NCBI GenBank assembly: GCA_023433515.1
Contig: JAEZCN010000033.1
Coordinates: forward strand, 1-41,256
DNA: 41,256 nt
Reading direction: 5' to 3'
Source: Pseudomonadota bacterium
Lineage (GTDB): Bacteria; Pseudomonadota; Gammaproteobacteria; Steroidobacterales; Steroidobacteraceae
Shown one piece after another: positions 40,801 to 41,256 of the stretch. The notes beneath the pieces are model-generated. The model made no database searches. It worked only from the letters and a program-made list of their open reading frames with translations, and was not told the DNA's origin. The stretch's first letter is position 1; each line of letters starts with the position of its first letter. Made by a program: the position numbers and the translations under genes.

Positions 40801-41015
40801 TCGGTGTGACGGTCGCGGGTGGCGGCACCGACCGGTCCGCCGCCAACGACACCGCGCAGCAGTCGACCGTGGTCAACGCGCCGCCGCCGGCCGCGGGTGG
40901 CAGCGGCAGCAGCAGTGGGGGCGGTGGTGGCGGTGGTTCCATCGATCTGATGATGCTGTTCGCCCTGAGCCTGCTCGGACTGCGCGCACGGCTTCGGGCG
41001 GAACCTGCCGCGTGA
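37836..41015 (+). CDS. large secreted Asp-box/DUF11 protein with GlyGly-CTERM-like sorting signal
   Basis: 1059 residues. Signal peptide at about 1-25. Residues 26-640 hold about twelve Asp-box motifs (S-x-D-x-G-x-T-W: STDSGATW, STDGGASW, SVDRGQSW), forming one or two beta-propellers of the sortilin/BNR kind. Three CARDB/DUF11-like Ig domains follow (VRVTNDGPATASVADLTF, VTVRNDGPDE). The C-terminus is a Ser/Gly-rich linker, a hydrophobic helix IDLMMLFALSLLGL and a basic cluster RARLR, as in GlyGly-CTERM substrates of rhombosortase. It should be exported and anchored or released at the surface. Function unknown; adhesion or glycan binding are guesses. Confidence 0.87.
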   Translation: MQSRTSGLGLIITASLCLLSVAAMGGVNTWTIKGPPGGDPLGGLEASPTNPDVYYVAYNRVLARSVDGAVTWQTIGSEFDGQVLDMAVDPTDGDRIYVAVYEKGLYRSDNRGDTFVQIVPSTDIVWAVGVGGADGRVVYYSAGPGTFFRSGDRGATWTQRTSQPQGINRIRVEGADGNRILASHGASLRLSDDGGGTWSTVDVGNTVWSLERVSDTTLVAATSTGIFRSTDDAATWNQVSLGTFWSVTRDPLTPTTLYAGNSGFGELIRSTDSGATWLPVGVPLLMEPRGLVASSNGSTTRIVAATPQGVLRSTNTGTTWTESSSGPAASAPLFATTLASNARLYAYTVGNGLFSTSMDDGWQRISLAPWHSATSVYGGTQAALAVTPGAPQSIYLVPFMRAGARSTDGGASWTSTGPQLANLAVTSLGADPLDGRVMYASIYQLVGTPQASLYRSGDSGSNWSPHSIDLGDVYPLQIVVDPADTNRIFLASYQGFGPPDSGGLYRSTDGGVHWTERGFIGMDVRRIAIDPSDSNRIYAATQLGLQVSTDGGETFARNNPFAIVSPLPAGAVVVDPVVPTTIYAAATDPGTSFGPQQSSTIARSVDRGQSWEVLRASTASPAWFVGDLVLDPDLPSLLYVNTGSRGVATYEIQNDLSVTILGHSGARPYGVDSDFTVRIQHNGALAATAVRLDLTLPTALTNVVLTPPADGTCTTGTTPHCDIPVLRPGNVAEITVQYRPPSAMALPVAAQVSAHERDNVGTNDAAQASAIAGETVDLRVTATASATTVDHGDAISYQVRVTNDGPATASVADLTFSAGAGITLGAVPAGCTVAGNDFICVLGELAVGASRDLTLSGTASDVGALSATAQVAVAATAADTNTANNTAVVAITSRPVADLSVTAADSADPVLTRAAFSYTVTVRNDGPDEMPAVTAAITGAGAVTGATSTRGNCAIAGSAVNCAIGALANGATADITLTTSVAAAGTNTLGVTVAGGGTDRSAANDTAQQSTVVNAPPPAAGGSGSSSGGGGGGGSIDLMMLFALSLLGLRARLRAEPAA

Positions 41016-41256
41016 ATCCATAGCGGAACTCCACCTCGAGAGGAGTCTCGGAAGCATGTGATCGTCGATCACCCCGGGTGAGCGCAGCGATACTGGATGA
41101 AAGTTGGTCGCATATATGAATATGTATGGCCATCGAGTCCACGCTGCGCGGCCCGCCGGGATTCCAGACATTCGCCGAGGTAGTCGCCTGAGAAATCGTC
41201 AGTTCCCGGGCAAACACGCCGTCATCACACGGATGAAACTCCGCAAGCCACCCGCC

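Noticed and set aside
37836..40900. Repeated motifs considered as a CRISPR or tandem DNA repeat
   Set aside because: The periodicity is at protein level (Asp-boxes) with divergent DNA and irregular spacing.

Overview
The window is GC-rich (codon third positions mostly G or C) and carries the order rplY - pth - ychF, which is typical of Gammaproteobacteria. Together with many alpha/beta hydrolases, hybrid histidine kinases, c-di-GMP proteins and a GlyGly-CTERM-like surface protein, this suggests a free-living gammaproteobacterium of the Steroidobacteraceae/Nevskiales/Xanthomonadales kind. That placement is an inference; no rRNA is present.

Layout. (1) 1-4.75 kb: translation housekeeping genes (rplY end, pth, ychF), an alpha/beta hydrolase and a convergent ZIP metal transporter. 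Three copies of a 40-nt GGGGACA-type repeat are placed exactly at gene edges. (2) 4.75-9.8 kb, minus strand: a hybrid histidine kinase (HisKA-HATPase-REC-REC-HPt) directly followed by a REC-PAS-GGDEF-EAL protein, a likely two-gene phosphorelay acting on c-di-GMP. (3) 10.0-17.4 kb: an accessory region beginning at an elongator tRNA-Met gene. The last 53 bp of that tRNA locus are duplicated at 12.23 kb, bracketing a CPBP protease, a degenerate thermonuclease-like lipoprotein and an orphan ORF. Behind the duplicate lies a compact three-gene unit: a ComEC-type metallo-beta-lactamase-fold protein, a four-TM membrane protein (TTGA start/stop overlap) and a DUF3800 protein. It is followed by a truncated PhoX-like gene and a REC-GGDEF diguanylate cyclase. 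A 35-bp repeat occurs at 10134 and again at 17398, enclosing the region. The three-gene unit is the best candidate for an undescribed system. (4) 17.5-24.5 kb: an AsmA-like/GT51 transglycosylase, a 5'-truncated hydrolase, a membrane protein, a CadC-like winged-helix/TPR regulator, a secreted hydrolase and a small EF-hand protein. (5) 24.5-27.0 kb, minus strand: an AMP/thymidine phosphorylase-type gene overlapping a PRPP synthetase paralogue by GTGA, probably a nucleoside/ribose-phosphate salvage unit. (6) 27.1-33.2 kb: a cofactor-free haloperoxidase, a CBS-pair protein, an OmpR-type regulator, a lone receiver domain, a PEP-mutase-like enzyme coupled to an epimerase-like protein, and a PAS-PAS hybrid kinase. 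(7) 33.4-37.2 kb, plus strand: an AraC regulator followed by a run of small stress-type genes (NmrA-like, HD domain, hypothetical, cupin, GST). (8) 37.8-41.0 kb: a 1059-residue secreted Asp-box/DUF11 protein with a C-terminal sorting signal.

Signalling dominates the window: two hybrid kinases, two c-di-GMP enzymes (one probable phosphodiesterase, one probable cyclase), an OmpR regulator, a lone receiver, an AraC regulator and a CadC-like regulator. No integrase, transposase or CRISPR array is visible, so mobility is recorded only by repeats and truncated genes.
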